Positions 20,006-32,029 of a stretch of DNA of 64,000 nucleotides are shown piece by piece. The position numbers and the translations under genes are program-made. The notes under the pieces are model-generated. The model saw only the letters and a program-made list of their open reading frames with translations, searched no databases and had not been told where the DNA came from. Within the stretch, counting starts at the first letter, position 1. Every line of letters begins with the position of its first letter. The stretch spans positions 12,207,900 through 12,271,899 of the forward strand of contig NC_053138.1 in NCBI RefSeq assembly GCF_016808335.1, in the 5' to 3' direction. This DNA is from Panicum virgatum (Eukaryota > Streptophyta > Magnoliopsida > Poales > Poaceae).

Positions 20006-20727
20006 GAGTCATGACTCATGTTATCTCATACATACTGTGCTGGAAGTTACATTTTCTCTTTCCTTACACAACTAAAACCGAGCTAAAATGTAAATAAATG
20101 AATGGTATTCATATATAGTAGTATTGCCAAATTGTTTAATTTATCACACATTGATACGCCACTCAAAACAGATTTACCAGGATTAAAGCTTAGATCTGCT
20201 TGTTTTTTCTTGAACAGCAATCGAGCAATATTTGTCGTCAAGCAATTTTCTTTTTTGGTTGGATAAAATCACCGGAACTGCTTCAACAATGCTATACACC
20301 ATATGTTCAGTTCAAATGCAAAAAATTTAAAGAAAACTATACAAATCTGCTGTACAAATTCTTTGGTCGCAAGAGGCGGGCGAGCTTTTAAAGCTAGTTG
20401 TACTTTCTCTGGAGTTAAATATGCCAACCCTCATGTTTCTTTTTTCAAACCCATGAAATACGTGTTCTCATCCATCAATGGTCGTCACTTTCACCAACTT
20501 AGTCTTCTCCCACTACTTATCGAAATAGATGTTGCTGGCCGATCACACGACACACGAGATCTAACCATGTCATCCTTTCCGTTTCCTTGTGCCACATCGC
20601 TTCTATTTTTACGCTCCCCAAGTGACTTAGCCATTGGAACTTTGTGTAGCGTTGCATGTCTTGTAGTTTAAGAATACGCACCTACCTATAGTACAATATT
20701 CTACTCCTTGGTGTTAATATTAATACC
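20006..20727. other. intergenic, nothing recognised
   Basis: Open plus-strand frames exist between 20200 and 20671, including one of 122 residues. They lack domain signals and compositional bias, so I do not call a gene. Confidence 0.5.
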
Positions 20728-20961
20728 ACTTCCGTTCCAAATTGTAGGTTCGTTTGACTTTTTTTATTCTAAGTTTGACCACTCGTCTTATTTAAAAAAA
20801 TTGTACAAACATTGCCAAATTGAAGTCATTCTTAAAGATCTTGTATTGATAAAGCAACCCACAACAAAAAAAAATATTTTGCACAAATTTTTGAATAAGA
20901 CGAGTGGTAAAATTTAGGGTAAAAAAAATCAAACGGCCTATAATTTGAAATGTAAGGAGTA
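20728..20961. mobile_element. Stowaway-like MITE
   Basis: Near-inverted ends ACTTCCGTTCCAAATTGTAG and CTATAATTTGAAATGTAAGGAGT match the degenerate CTCCCTCCGTTCCAAATTATAG type of terminus. The interior carries the inverted pair CCACTCGTCTTATT and AATAAGACGAGTGG. Confidence 0.65.
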
Positions 20962-21023
20962 CGCTATTAGGGTTTCAAACCATGAGGAAAGACCGATATT
21001 GAACGGTGTGTTCATAGATCTTA

Positions 21024-21265
21024 GAGCAAGTATTATGGTAGGCTATAAGCAGGCTGAATGATGAGGTGGAGGAAAGAGAAGAGGAGAGAGAGGGGAAGTG
21101 GGTTGTAACTTGTAAGGTTACAACCAGCTTTGACACAAGAACTAAAAAAATTTGTGAGATAGATAAGTGGATTATGTATTAATGGTGGAGAGCTAAACCA
21201 CTATATAAGTGGACTGAGAGATGAGCTGCAAAAAGTCTTGCAGCCAGCAATGGGATATCCTGCTC
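21024..21265. mobile_element. TTA-flanked MITE (Tourist/PIF-like)
   Basis: Begins GAGCAAGTATTATGG and ends with the complement of GAGCAGGATATCCCATTG, flanked on both sides by TTA (21021-21023 and 21266-21268). The 242-bp element has no coding capacity. Confidence 0.65.
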
Positions 21266-21817
21266 TTACTAGTATATGATGGTAACCAAGGTTGCAGTAA
21301 CTGTCAGGAAAAGAACAAGAGGATGATGTGTTTTGAAATGTGATGTGTTGCTTAAGTTGATTGGACGAGGTAAAACAAAGTTCTTGCAACTTGATCCACT
21401 AGCTTAGAAATTTAGCTAGGGATTAATTTTTCTCCCGAAGTTGACATGCACAGACTTCAATGGATTGCATAATGAGATGCTTGTAGGTAGGGTAGATATC
21501 GAAGATATTTACTGTGAAAAATATCGCAATTTTTACTCTACCTCACTTCGACATAACCATCAGTATGACTCTGTGTGTATATGTATGTAATTTTTCATGA
21601 ATAATGTGCATTAGTTTTCTTTTTATAATAAATAGAATATTATCATTTGTTCCTTCACTAATATTTTGAAATATAATCGTCACAATGTATCCTAGAAAAA
21701 ATAGATGAATATAAAAAATTCTAACAAAAACATAAACATCTAGCCATCAATTAGGTAAAATCTATCACCAACACCACCACCAATAATAATAATAATAGAA
21801 ATAGTAATAATAGTAAT

Positions 21818-22922
21818 TACTATGTAAAAAATGACCTACACTGACGTCTACAAAGGTAATATATTGTTGTTGTACGTCACCTTTTTGTTATCTGAGTGAC
21901 ACACGAAGATGAAGCATGTCACCTTTTATCTCTTGGTAGCCTCTCTAAAACATTGTCCGTCACCTTTTTTATAACATAGGTAACGTGCAACATTAAAGCA
22001 CATCTCCTTATAGGTGACGGGCCACATTTATGACCTGTCACCTATAAGTTTGATATAGGTGACGAGCAACATTAAAGCACGTCACTTATAAGGTTAGTAT
22101 AGGTGATGGACTTTGATAAGTAAAAGATAACGGACAACATCAAAGCGCGTTACTTTTGTGATGACATATGTGACGTGCAACATCAAGGCGTGTCACCTTT
22201 GTGACTTTTATTAAAATTTAAACATGCATTTTTTGAAAAATTCCAATTATCACAAATCAAAAATTGGTCTATACAAAAGTTGTAGGCCTCAACTAGATCT
22301 GCAACTTTGTAGTTCAAAATTTTTTCAGTTGAAGTTGTTTTGGCACCCAAATATATGGTTTAAATTTTAAATATCAAAATTTTCAAATGACCTTAGATGG
22401 GAAAAAAAAGTATATACGAAAGTTGTAGCTCGCCACCAGATCTACAACTTTGTAGTTGAAAAGTTTTTCATTTGAGATCATTATAGCTGTGAAACAGGTT
22501 ATATAAGACATTAGAAAGTGATGATAAAAGAAAAATATCTCATTGTTGGTCACATGTGATGGTGTAGCCAGTGGTAGGAAAAATTCTGGTAAAGCAGGGA
22601 AAAATGGCACGCGCGCATATTCGCGCAAAAAATCGCATGTGGGAAAAAGAAAATATTTTTTAGATTTTTATTCACGCTGAAAATATTTATTTTAGCACAC
22701 AAAAGAATGGTGTCCGTCACCTATGTGTTGACATAGGTGACGGGCTAAGAATACCATAGGTGGCGGCTCATACTGATGCCCGTTACCTTTTACGTACATA
22801 GGTGACGGCCTTTTGCCCGTCACTTTTCTATTCTAATCAGTGACGATGTACAAGTGACGGGCGTGATGTCCGTCACCTTAGGAAGATGACGCCCGTCACT
22901 ATACATCTTTTCTTACATAGTG
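21818..22922. mobile_element. non-autonomous CACTA element
   Basis: Its right end reads, on the minus strand, CACTATGTAAGAAAAG. The left end is TACTATGTAAAAAATG, with the first base mutated. The flanks AAT (21815-21817 and 22923-22925) give the expected 3-bp duplication. Both subterminal zones are packed with GTGACG/CGTCAC words in both orientations, the usual binding sites of CACTA transposases. At 1.1 kb with no transposase it must depend on an autonomous partner. Confidence 0.8.
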
Positions 22923-22925
22923 AAT

Positions 22926-23858
22926 AATAATAATTGGATCTAATATGCTTGTAACGTACATTACCTCTATCATTACAAAAATTAAAATAACACCCAAAAT
23001 CTAAATTAAATTACCCACCTCTCCTAGTATGGAACATAATATAAAGTAACCCACTAAATTTGTATCTGAACCTACCCACCTCTCGGCTGTTTTGAGATAT
23101 AATCAAATGTAACATTTGAAATTTGTATGTAAATTACCCACATCTATCGTTATGAAAAATAAATTACCTACTTTTGTCATTATTTAAAGTAACCAGCATA
23201 TAAAATGCCAGCATTTGGTATGTATTAGAAAAATATCATATACATACTTCTAGATTACCCACGTCTACCACTAGCAATATACTAAAAAACTAACTCTTTT
23301 TTGCGAGACCTCAATAAACAAACATGATGTGTGTCATCACGTACACAGAGTAGACATCCATGCATGAGCAATGAAATTTATATTTCCACAGTTTAGCAAT
23401 CATGGAAAATGTATTGGGCATTTTTGTGCCCTGAACGTTTCAGGGAAAAAATGGCACTCCTAACTCACTGAATGTTTATTCAGAAGCATTCAGATCCCCT
23501 TTTTCACTCAGTTTCTTGTGTTCAACGCTCACCTTTGTTGTTTATTGTGCATTGTGAAAGGGGTTTTGGCCTGATTTGATTGGAAAGAGTGAAAGAGGGT
23601 GCATGTAGACCCATTGGATTGAGAGTAGCTCGACAGGGTGCTGTCCAAGACCAGTTCGCTGTGTTCCGAGTACACTTTACCTTATGGTCCCTTTCTTTTC
23701 TTTATATCTTGCAACTCCCAGAATTCTGATTTATCTTGAAATTGGCATGATTCTTACATGGGATAGAGGTATATATTAATCGATGTGAGAACTTTCAAAA
23801 ATTTAAAGACCTATACGTACAAAAAGAATTTGCACACCAGCACATCTGCAAGGGTGCA
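22926..23858. other. intergenic, nothing recognised
   Basis: AT-rich DNA in which TTACCCAC-like words recur at 23000-23270, perhaps a decayed repeat. No gene. Confidence 0.5.
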
Positions 23859-24128
23859 TCTATTCATAGCACATGCGACTAGAATTCACACTTGATTGTG
23901 TTATTTTTCTAAAATATTTTTATTTGTTCTGGAACAATTTGTACGTCTATAATGTTTTTCTTATCTTTGAACATTTTTATTTGTTTTGCAATAATTTCTA
24001 TCTCTAGAATATTTTGATCTTAGCTTATATTGGAACATTGCTCTGGAATAATTTTGTCTTTAGAATATTTTTATCTCCGGTAGACTTGTGCGATAATATA
24101 GCTTATAGTCGCACGTGCTATGAATAGA
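23859..24128. mobile_element. MITE with 22-bp terminal inverted repeats
   Basis: TCTATTCATAGCACATGCGACT at 23859-23880 recurs inverted at 24107-24128 with a single mismatch. The interior is AT-rich with repeated GGAACAATT/GGAACATT words, as in the repeats at 5 kb. I could not settle the flanking duplication. Confidence 0.65.
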
Positions 24129-24129
24129 C

Positions 24130-24990
24130 ATTCCCATTTGCACCACTATATTGTCATTTGAGGGAACTAACGGTCACAATTGAATGATCAGTGTTTTTCC
24201 AGGTTAAAGAGTTTTATTTTTTACCCTTTTTTGGCATATATGAGTTTTTGTTTCATTTATGAGATCTAAATCAACTTCTTACTGTTAAATTTGTACGGAT
24301 ACGCCCTATCTATTACAAGCATGTCAGATATGTAATAATATGTTTAGGATGTCAGCTAGATATGTAATATGTTTAGGCACTAGAAATCACCTTACATGGG
24401 AAAGACACTATCAGAAATGCACACATCAGCAGTAGTTTTTAAAAGAAGAAGCAAAGATGAAAACGGCATCATCAATATCAGCTGAAACTAGTTATAATTT
24501 GCCGAAACTTTGTACGCGAAGCATTTTCACCTGCGTTTGCCCATCTTTTTCCGTTAATAAACACATTTACGGAAAGCAATGCGCAGGATGAGGAATGTGA
24601 GGAATGAGCAGTACTCACTCCTGGCTTTGATGAGTGAATTGTCAATCGTGCGGTGTGATCGTGTGCTTGGTCTTTGGTTGCAGGTACACGGGCATTGAGT
24701 GTCGACGGAGAGTTGCCGTGGAGGAGCTCAGGCCGGGCGGCAGCTGTGGCGTCCACTCCTGGATCGAGGGCGCAAGCAGCGACGGATGGCGGGTTTCTTG
24801 GTTTACGCCACAAAACCAAGATGGCGGACGGCGGTTGAAGACGCCAAGTCGTGGAGGCACAGGCGTCGGTCTCGGGACTGGCGGAGGAACGGGCGTCGAC
24901 GGCGTCTAGGGCCGTCAGAAGGCCGAGGTGGGAACGGCGTCTAGGGCCACGGCGTGGAGGCGGGAATCTTCCCGCGCGTGGAGTTTTGAC
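24130..24990. other. intergenic to GC-rich flank of an LTR remnant
   Basis: Open frames at 24478-25011 (minus) and 24634-24909 (plus) come from a GC-rich patch and show no domain. They probably belong to the retrotransposon remnant that follows. Confidence 0.4.
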
Positions 24991-26130
24991 GGTTTTCTCA
25001 AAACCGGCCACCTACCCGGGTTTCGCGGACCCTCCAAAACTGCGGATCAGATCTTCATCGACGTGGCGGCATCGCGGAGAAGACTTCGTTTTGAAGAAAG
25101 AACCTCAGCCGTCAGATGAGATCGTGTACAGGGTTCTGCAGCTCCGACCGGTCTGACCGGTCCCTAGGACCGGTCTGACCGGTCTGGGCGCGGCTGGGGT
25201 ATTTAAGTCCCCTCTCACCTGCCTGTGAGAGTCGAGTCTCTTGAGTCCTTTTTTGTTTTCTCCTTCCCCTTCCTCCCGCTCCAGGTTAGGGCCAAGGTCT
25301 CCAACGCAAAGGAGGATTATGTTATAGCTAATCTCTCTAATCAAGAGGGTGGATGATAGGGTGGTAGGCTCTAGCCTTGTATAGGTGAATTCCTCCGAGA
25401 TTCATGAATGAAATCGGTTTAAGATTCACCCTTGTGTGCTGAGTTTTCGTCCTCCCCTTCCTCCCTTGCGTTTTTGGGCTCGAATTCTCCTCTTTTGGTG
25501 TGTTTTGTGTTTGAAGAAGACAAGCCCTTGGATTCGTGTTTTGCTGAACTCGTTGTGACGATTCTAATCCATCTAGCTTAGTGCCAAACCCCCCGGAATC
25601 GCGAGTTCTCACGAATTGGAGTTTTTCACGTTCTTGAGTAAACCCCAATGCACTTTGATCTTCTCTCGAATTCTCAAGTTCCTTTAATTTTTTGGGAGAG
25701 ATCTCTTAGGGATATGTTCTCGGGACAGTTGTGAAGGTATCCTCCAAGTTTCGTTAGATTTGGACTTCGTTTGCTCAAGATTCAACATTTGAAGCCTTGT
25801 TCACGGGGTCTCTGGGAGCAACCGGTCTGACCGGTCCGACCGGGTGCTGCACCGGTCTGACCGGTCCCTGGCTGTGAGGTTTGCAGATTTTCTCGTTCGC
25901 TTCCATATTTTTCTCTCGCTCATTCCTAGGGTCTATTTGTGTTGGTTTAGCTCTTCCATAGCGATTCCACACTTCACCTAGAACTCTAGGGGTTGGGTGC
26001 GCAATTGGGAGATAGGTTGTACTTTTGTTTCGACGAAAATTTTAATCGGCTCCATTCACCCACCTCTGGTTGTCTTTTCGGTCCCTCGTAATGGAACTGT
26101 CCTGGGTGATCTAGGGGCGCCGATAGCCTG
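24990..26130. mobile_element. LTR-retrotransposon remnant with ACCGGTCTGACCGGT repeats
   Basis: A promoter-like GGGGTATTTAAGTCCCC at about 25196 is followed by a leader-like stretch. ACCGGTCTGACCGG words are clustered at 25146-25185 and 25819-25867. The composition and order look like a grass LTR, but I could not fix TG...CA ends or a duplication. A perfect 9-bp-arm hairpin (GACCGGTCC, CTA, GGACCGGTC) lies at 25155-25175. Confidence 0.45.
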
Positions 26131-26257
26131 ATCGATCTGATCTGCCTGTTGCCCTACACTGCACCTGCACGCATGATGCATCCAATGATTCCCAATCATG
26201 GTGCGGCGCAGCAAGTTGTATGCTTTATTCATCGGACACTCTAAAGATAGAGTACTC

Positions 26258-26590
26258 CATCGTTTGGTTGCGCGTTGTAAAAATTTTGAAAAGTCATTTT
26301 TCTACATTTGAAGTACTAAATATAGACTAATCACAAAAATAATTACAGAACTCGTCTGTAAATCGCGAGACGAATCTAACGAGCATAATTAATCCGTCAT
26401 TAGAGGTTGTTTACTGTAGCATTACTGTAGCAATTTAGCGTCTGATTACAGCCTAATTAGGTTCATTAGATTCGTCTTGCCATTTACAGACAGCAGTCAC
26501 AATGTGTTTTTTATTTCGTCTAGATTTAAATCTCCATGCAAGTGCCGAATTTTTTTTTGGAATTTTGAATTTTGGAACTAAACACGGGCT
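26258..26590. mobile_element. PIF-type MITE, copy D
   Basis: Contains the family core CGCGAGACGAATCTAACGAG and TTCATTAGATTCGTCTTGCC and a right end GGAACTAAACACGGGCTA. The left end is degenerate (CGTTTGGTTGCG). Same family as 6110-6473. Confidence 0.6.
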
Positions 26591-26599
26591 AGATCTACA

Positions 26600-27817
26600 A
26601 GCTGGTAGCAAGTAAAAGCAACGGCATATTAATGCCTTCTTCCAATGACCGTCCTCTGTTTGACTCGATGAGACAAGAGCCAGTTCAGGGAGCTGGTTAG
26701 CTGAAGCCCACAGCTTTACAAAAAGTTGCTCTGATCCTCACCCAACTGAGTGCAGAAAGACTGGACGCTTGGATTATGTGTGGTGAAAGAGCGAGGAATA
26801 ATCATCGAGCCTCGGATACATCGAAGTTGAAACTATGGATTGCTCTTGCGACAGACCTGGCGGCTGGCTACGTGATGTAGAGACTACGAGGCCGGAGAGA
26901 TTAAAAAAAATCGAGTACGTACAAAGTTTATCTAGTACAGGTAAGTTTGCACACCAGCCGGATGCAGTTGCTCCTGCGCTTTCTGCTTGTTTTGCCGCCA
27001 CTTGCTTCCCCGGGTCACCAGCCCAGCCGCAGTAGCAACGGCCAACGGGTGAATTTTTTTTTGGCGCCAAAGATGGCGACAACCTTATCCGCGTGAAATC
27101 CTCCTCACTCCTCAGTCTCAACCGCACTTGAATCTACAGGACGCGCCGTCGCTGTCCGCTAGCTAGGACGAGGTTAACAAACAACAGGGCACACATGCTA
27201 TAATAATCGATAAATATTCGTCCAAGATATTTAGGACTTGTTTGGCGGCAGTACGTAGCGATCCTATCTATCCTTGTAGTACGACGTTGTAAAGTATTGC
27301 AAGTTGCGTGAGTTTTGGTTGGAGGAGATAATAAGAGCAGGACCGGATATGCTCGCACGACTGGAGGCGTTGCCAGCAGGTCAAATTCAAAAGAGTGCTT
27401 GCTTAGCAAGTACTCCTACAGTATTATACTAGCTAGCTAGTGTACTGCAGCGCCGGATGTGCTCTAGAAGAATTACTTTACTAGTTGCTCATGCACTTTT
27501 GACCCTACCATGACAATGATGCCATGAATAATCCATCTGTTCTCAGTTATCCGATTGATAATATCTTAGCTTGATGTGAACAGCAGGTCGATATGGGTCT
27601 TGGTTCATTTAGTAGAGATGTATACATTCAGAGAGTTCCCATGAATGAACTATTTATTAAGCTTAATTAGTTTGCTTGCAGGTCGATTTCGCTAGCTTGT
27701 TTTCTGAATCAAACGGATGTATGATGCACACGTTGTCTAGATAACTAGACGTATAGCCCGCATATTTACACGGTTAGTATTGAAAATTCAAAAATTTGCA
27801 TGTCGTTGTATCTTTAC
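26600..27817. other. intergenic, nothing recognised
   Basis: Several short open frames, none with a domain or convincing context. Confidence 0.5.
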
Positions 27818-28896
27818 TGTCGTGGTGTGGCAAACCACAGCCGGGTGGCGGAAAGGCACCCGTCTAAGCCCAGAGGGTGAGTACTCGGGGGTTAGCTAGT
27901 CCTAGTTCGATCTCGCTTAAGAACACGATGAACACAACAGGTTTAGAGTGGTTCGGGCCGCCGGAGCGTAATACCCTACGTCCACTGAGTGCTGTATTGC
28001 TTGAGTCTGGGTCCGCTTGGAGCTGAGTCCAGCGTGCGTTTGTGTGTGTTCTAGCCAGCCTGTTGTGTACAGCGAGCGCCTCCCTTTTATATCTCAAGTG
28101 AGGCGCGTACATGGCCGTTGGGTCCCCGACAGGTGGGCCCAAACGATGTAGTATAAAGTAACGAACTGTTCATACATTATGGCGTTTCAGGCGGAGAAGA
28201 TCTCACCCTGGATTTCCTTCCTGCTCCTGGAATCCCCTCGTTCAGCATGTCCAGGCGCTGTCTTATCGAAACGGCGCCAGGTGTAGCTAGCGGCGTCGCC
28301 TGCCACGTAGCTGAACGGGCCGCGTAGCTTGCGGCGTAGGCGGAATAATGGAGAAGTGTCGTGCCGTCGAATCCAATTAATGTGTGGACGGCTCTGCGCG
28401 GGTGCAGCGCAGGCGGCTACACTGTGTACTTTGGTAATACGCGGTCCACAGTGAAGCCTGACAAAGGCTGCCCCGTGTGCCGCGGTGGCAGAGCACGCCT
28501 CAACCACCCGCATTGAATGCGGTGGGTGGGCGAGTCTTCCAGTGAAAGGCCCGCGCCCGCGCCCCCACCTGCGGGACACGTGGAGCCTCCGGACCCCCTG
28601 GCGGTATACTGGCTCTACGCGCACGGGAGGTCCGGACAGGCACGGGGAGGTCCCGGATCCCTATGGGGGTCCGGGCCCCCGGCCATTGGTTCGGAGCTTC
28701 CCCTCCTCTTGGGACACGTGGCATCTCCAGACCCGCCCCAGAGCTGGGAACAGGTCCGGGGCCATTGGCCTGGTGGGGTAGGAGCCTGGCCCGTGGGGCC
28801 CGGCAGCTCCGCCCCTTATGGCGATAGTCGCGGATGACTATGCGAGTCCTACCTTGTTGCAGTAGAAGTGGGTATCCCTGCTACAGGGTACCGACA
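27818..28896 (-). mobile_element. solo LTR of the gypsy element family seen at 51.9 kb
   Basis: Starts TGTCGTGGTGTGG, ends GGGTACCGACA and is flanked by a perfect 5-bp repeat TTTAC (27813-27817 and 28897-28901). It matches the LTR at 51899-52985 along its length, in the same orientation. No internal domain adjoins it, so it arose by LTR-LTR recombination. Minus-strand TATAAAA at 28085-28091 would be the LTR promoter. Confidence 0.92.
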
Positions 28897-28939
28897 TTTA
28901 CTTAAACATGTAATCGCCATAATTTAACAGGTTAATTAA

Positions 28940-30000
28940 TGGGCCGCGAGTGAGTTAGTCTTAATGAAGAAATTGAAGAAGGCTTACGAATCGGCTCCTG
29001 CGTGAGCATTTGAGCCATGTGGGCCATGTATCCTTAGATTTAGTTCAGATTGAGTTAGAGATAGAGTCCGATATGAACACATTAGTTTAGATTGTTTCCC
29101 AAGTCTCCGGACTATAAATATGTACCCTATGTTATTTGTAAAAAAAACGTCATCACGTTTGCAATCAACAACTCTCGGCGCATCGCCACCCCTAATTCTA
29201 GGGTTTCATCCAAGTAAGCGACATGCTGCTCTGATCGCTTCTTGCGATCAGCGCAGCGTTGTTCTTTCTTTCACCTTGGTATTACTCGTACTGAAGCGTT
29301 TTTGATGGCGAGTAGTGCTAGTTATCTTGATGTTCGTAGCATGGCTTTTAGTAGATTCATTATGCTTTTGTTGCTTACTATATACGAATATCATGTTGTT
29401 TATGTGCAGCCACGTTTTAATCTTATACTAATTCTTATTGCATAGAATTAGTTGCACGGAGACAACACCCTGCTTCTTTTCCATCTAGTAGATCTAATCT
29501 GTTACGGTTTGTTCTTATACTTAAGAATTGGCGTAATATCTGCTAGGTTAGGCCTTGCAAACGGGTTGGATGATCCGGTGACGTATTAGATGCTTTGCCT
29601 TAGTCTTAACAGGGAATTGATCCGGGAATCGGCTTTAGCTTGTTCTTAGGCCTCTATTCTGGTTAAGATTTAGTTATTTATTACGCTCATTAGGCCCAAT
29701 TATGTGTAGGATGTTCCGATCTAGCAGTGAAGCTTTTACCGTCGTGGATTAGATTAGCTAGATTTAATTGAAATAGCTTTACAGTTATTTGCTTTATTTA
29801 TCAATATCCGGATACAATCAGATCCAATCTGACATGGGACTCGATCGGCTCTTTAAAGCCGATGCAGGAGTCGTCCCGGGGAACCGACCACGGCTCAGAC
29901 TTATGTTTCCACGTGTTTGTGTATGCAGGCAAATCGTCGAAAGCATATTCGCACCTTCCTGATCGGGTATAGGTCAGGTGTCACGCCCTGCGTCTTATAA
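28940..30000 (+). mobile_element. second LTR-retrotransposon remnant
   Basis: The plus strand shows a TATA-type promoter (GACTATAAATATGTACCC at about 29109) followed by a leader with TCTAGGGTTTCATCC and a long non-coding stretch. This resembles a long grass LTR. I saw no matching termini, duplication or coding domain, so the limits are approximate. Confidence 0.4.
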
Positions 30001-30963
30001 AGCCATGGTGTGTGCTGAAATTGCGGGCCGTTGACGAGGGAGCAGTGCCTGCCAGCGCCCCGGCGACCTCCCGGCTCTTCGTGTTGCCTGTTGCTACTCG
30101 CCGGTGGGTTTTGACCGACAACAAAATGTTATACTATTTTTTTACCATACATCATCATGTTCATTATCGTAAATTATGTCTTATTGTTGATTAAAATTAT
30201 TCAACTATGATATACCTGTAATAACAATTTGATTTGTTGAGCTTTAATAATATTATGCAGATAATTATTCTTATTTTTATTTTATTTTGATAGATTGTTG
30301 TTAGCATTAGTTTTTATTAATACTATATATTTGTAATTGATACATAGCTAAATGGTGTTTTATATTTAATTTTTTTATAATGACATTGGTGGGTGTTTTT
30401 TAATTAGGCATAGGGGTATTTTACGCTAATTTTTATCGTAATGGCAATGATAGGTAATTTTTATTTTTTTTTATTTTTCTCTGATTAATGTGGGAATATC
30501 TAGCCCTTGAGAGCGAACGTAGAGGCTTCGTTTGTTGGCCAAATAATAAGATTAGCTAGGGATGATCAGCAAATTAACGAACGCTGAAGGCCTGCACATT
30601 TTTTTAGAGAAAAGGAGGTTCCCACTTTATTTCTAGGAAACAAAGCACAGAAGGCCTGCACATGCTCTCGTTTTTTCAAGAAACAAAAACAGAGTCCTGC
30701 TCTTGATCATCATATCTAGGTTGATCGGTGAAATATGGTTAGCGTCGGAGTGTTTTCGTTCGTGGATCCTTTTCGGGATGGTCGATCGCCGTCGCGGGCA
30801 CCGGACAGGACGCACATCTTGCGGCACGGGCTGCTGACTTTGGTGGACGACGACGGTGAGCAGAGCAAGGGGCTCGTTTTTCCTCCCCTGATGGCGATGG
30901 ACAAGACGGGTTCCGGAAAATCTAGAAGCGCCGGTGAAGTTCTTTCATTCAGGTTACGCCTTT
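30000..30963. other. intergenic, nothing recognised
   Basis: AT-rich DNA; short frames near 30635-30965 carry no domain. Confidence 0.5.
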
Positions 30964-31302
30964 GAGTGTGTTTAGTTCCCTCTTTTGAAATTTTGAAAAG
31001 AAATTTTTTTTACATTTAAAGTACCATATTAAATATAGATTAATCAAAAAACTAATTACAGAACTCGTCTGTAAATTACGAGACGAATCTAATAAGCCTA
31101 CTTAATTCATCATTAGCATATGTTTACTGTAATTTTACTGTAGTAATTTAGTATCTAATCACGACCTAATTAGGTTCATTAGATTCGTCTCGCGATTTAC
31201 AGTCCATTTGTATAATGCGATTTTTTTCAACTACATTTGGTACACTATGCAGACATTTTACAAATCATTTGGAATTTTAAAGTTTGAATCTAAATAAAAC
31301 CT
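30964..31302. mobile_element. PIF-type MITE, copy E
   Basis: Left end GAGTGTGTTTAGTTCCC, right end GAATCTAAATAAAACCT, with the core ACGAGACGAATCTAATAAGC and ATTAGATTCGTCTCGCG. Same family as the copies at 6.1, 6.5, 26.3 and 48.5 kb. Confidence 0.65.
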
Positions 31303-31530
31303 TAGTATACCCCTTCCATGAAATTTCCATTTCAAAAGTTATCGTTTTTTTTGCGAGGAAAAAGAGATCGTATATAGCTGTACAAAAGTACAAATACAGT
31401 ACAGTACTCCAAGTCTACAACAGTAGAGCTACGATTTCTAGAACGTGGAGTTGCCAGATGCACGCACCGTCGCCCTTTGCCTTTGCATTCCTCTTCCCCA
31501 GGGCTAGCTGCTTTGCCTTTGGCCCTTATT

Positions 31531-32028
31531 AGGACCGGTTCCGGTTTGGGGCGGTTACCAATCGGTCCAAATTCAAAATTCAAAATTGAATTCAAAAATA
31601 AAAAAAATTCTTTAAATTTTTTTGAAAATACTTCAAGTTGCGACGAATCTAATAGTGTCAAATTTTTTCAAATATTCGTTCATTTAGTATATTTTGCGGG
31701 CATTTGAAGTTAAACAAAAAAACATGCATACAAAAGTATACAAATATAATGTAAAACATGTTATATATTATATTAATGTAAAAGTAGTATAAAAGAGGGT
31801 TGGAGGGTTCATTTAGGCTAAAAACACGTTATACAAAAATCCAAATTTTGAACTAAAGTCGGTTTTTTTGTTCAATGGACCGGTTTCCACTCAAACCAGA
31901 CCGGTTTACCAGTCAAACCGGACGGTTAACCGGTGGAAACCGATTGGACTGGCGTCTATAGTTTGAAATTTGAATTTGACCTGTTTTTACCGGTTTTCGA
32001 TCAAACCGGTCCGGTTTACCAGAACCGG
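31531..32028 (+). repeat. ~0.5-kb dispersed repeat, complete copy
   Basis: Bounded by ACCGGTTCCGGTTT-type words on the left and GGTCCGGTTTACCAGAACCGG on the right. The AT-rich middle is shared almost word for word with 51381-51898, including CTTCAAGTTGCGA, AATATTCGTTCATTTAGTAT and GAGGGTTGGAGGGTTCATTT. The class is unknown; CGG/CCG-rich ends suggest a non-autonomous DNA element. Confidence 0.7.
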
Positions 32029-32029
32029 A

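Noticed and set aside
24478..25011. 177-codon minus-strand frame
   Set aside because: Low-complexity, Pro/Arg/Ser-rich, beside an LTR-like region, no domain.
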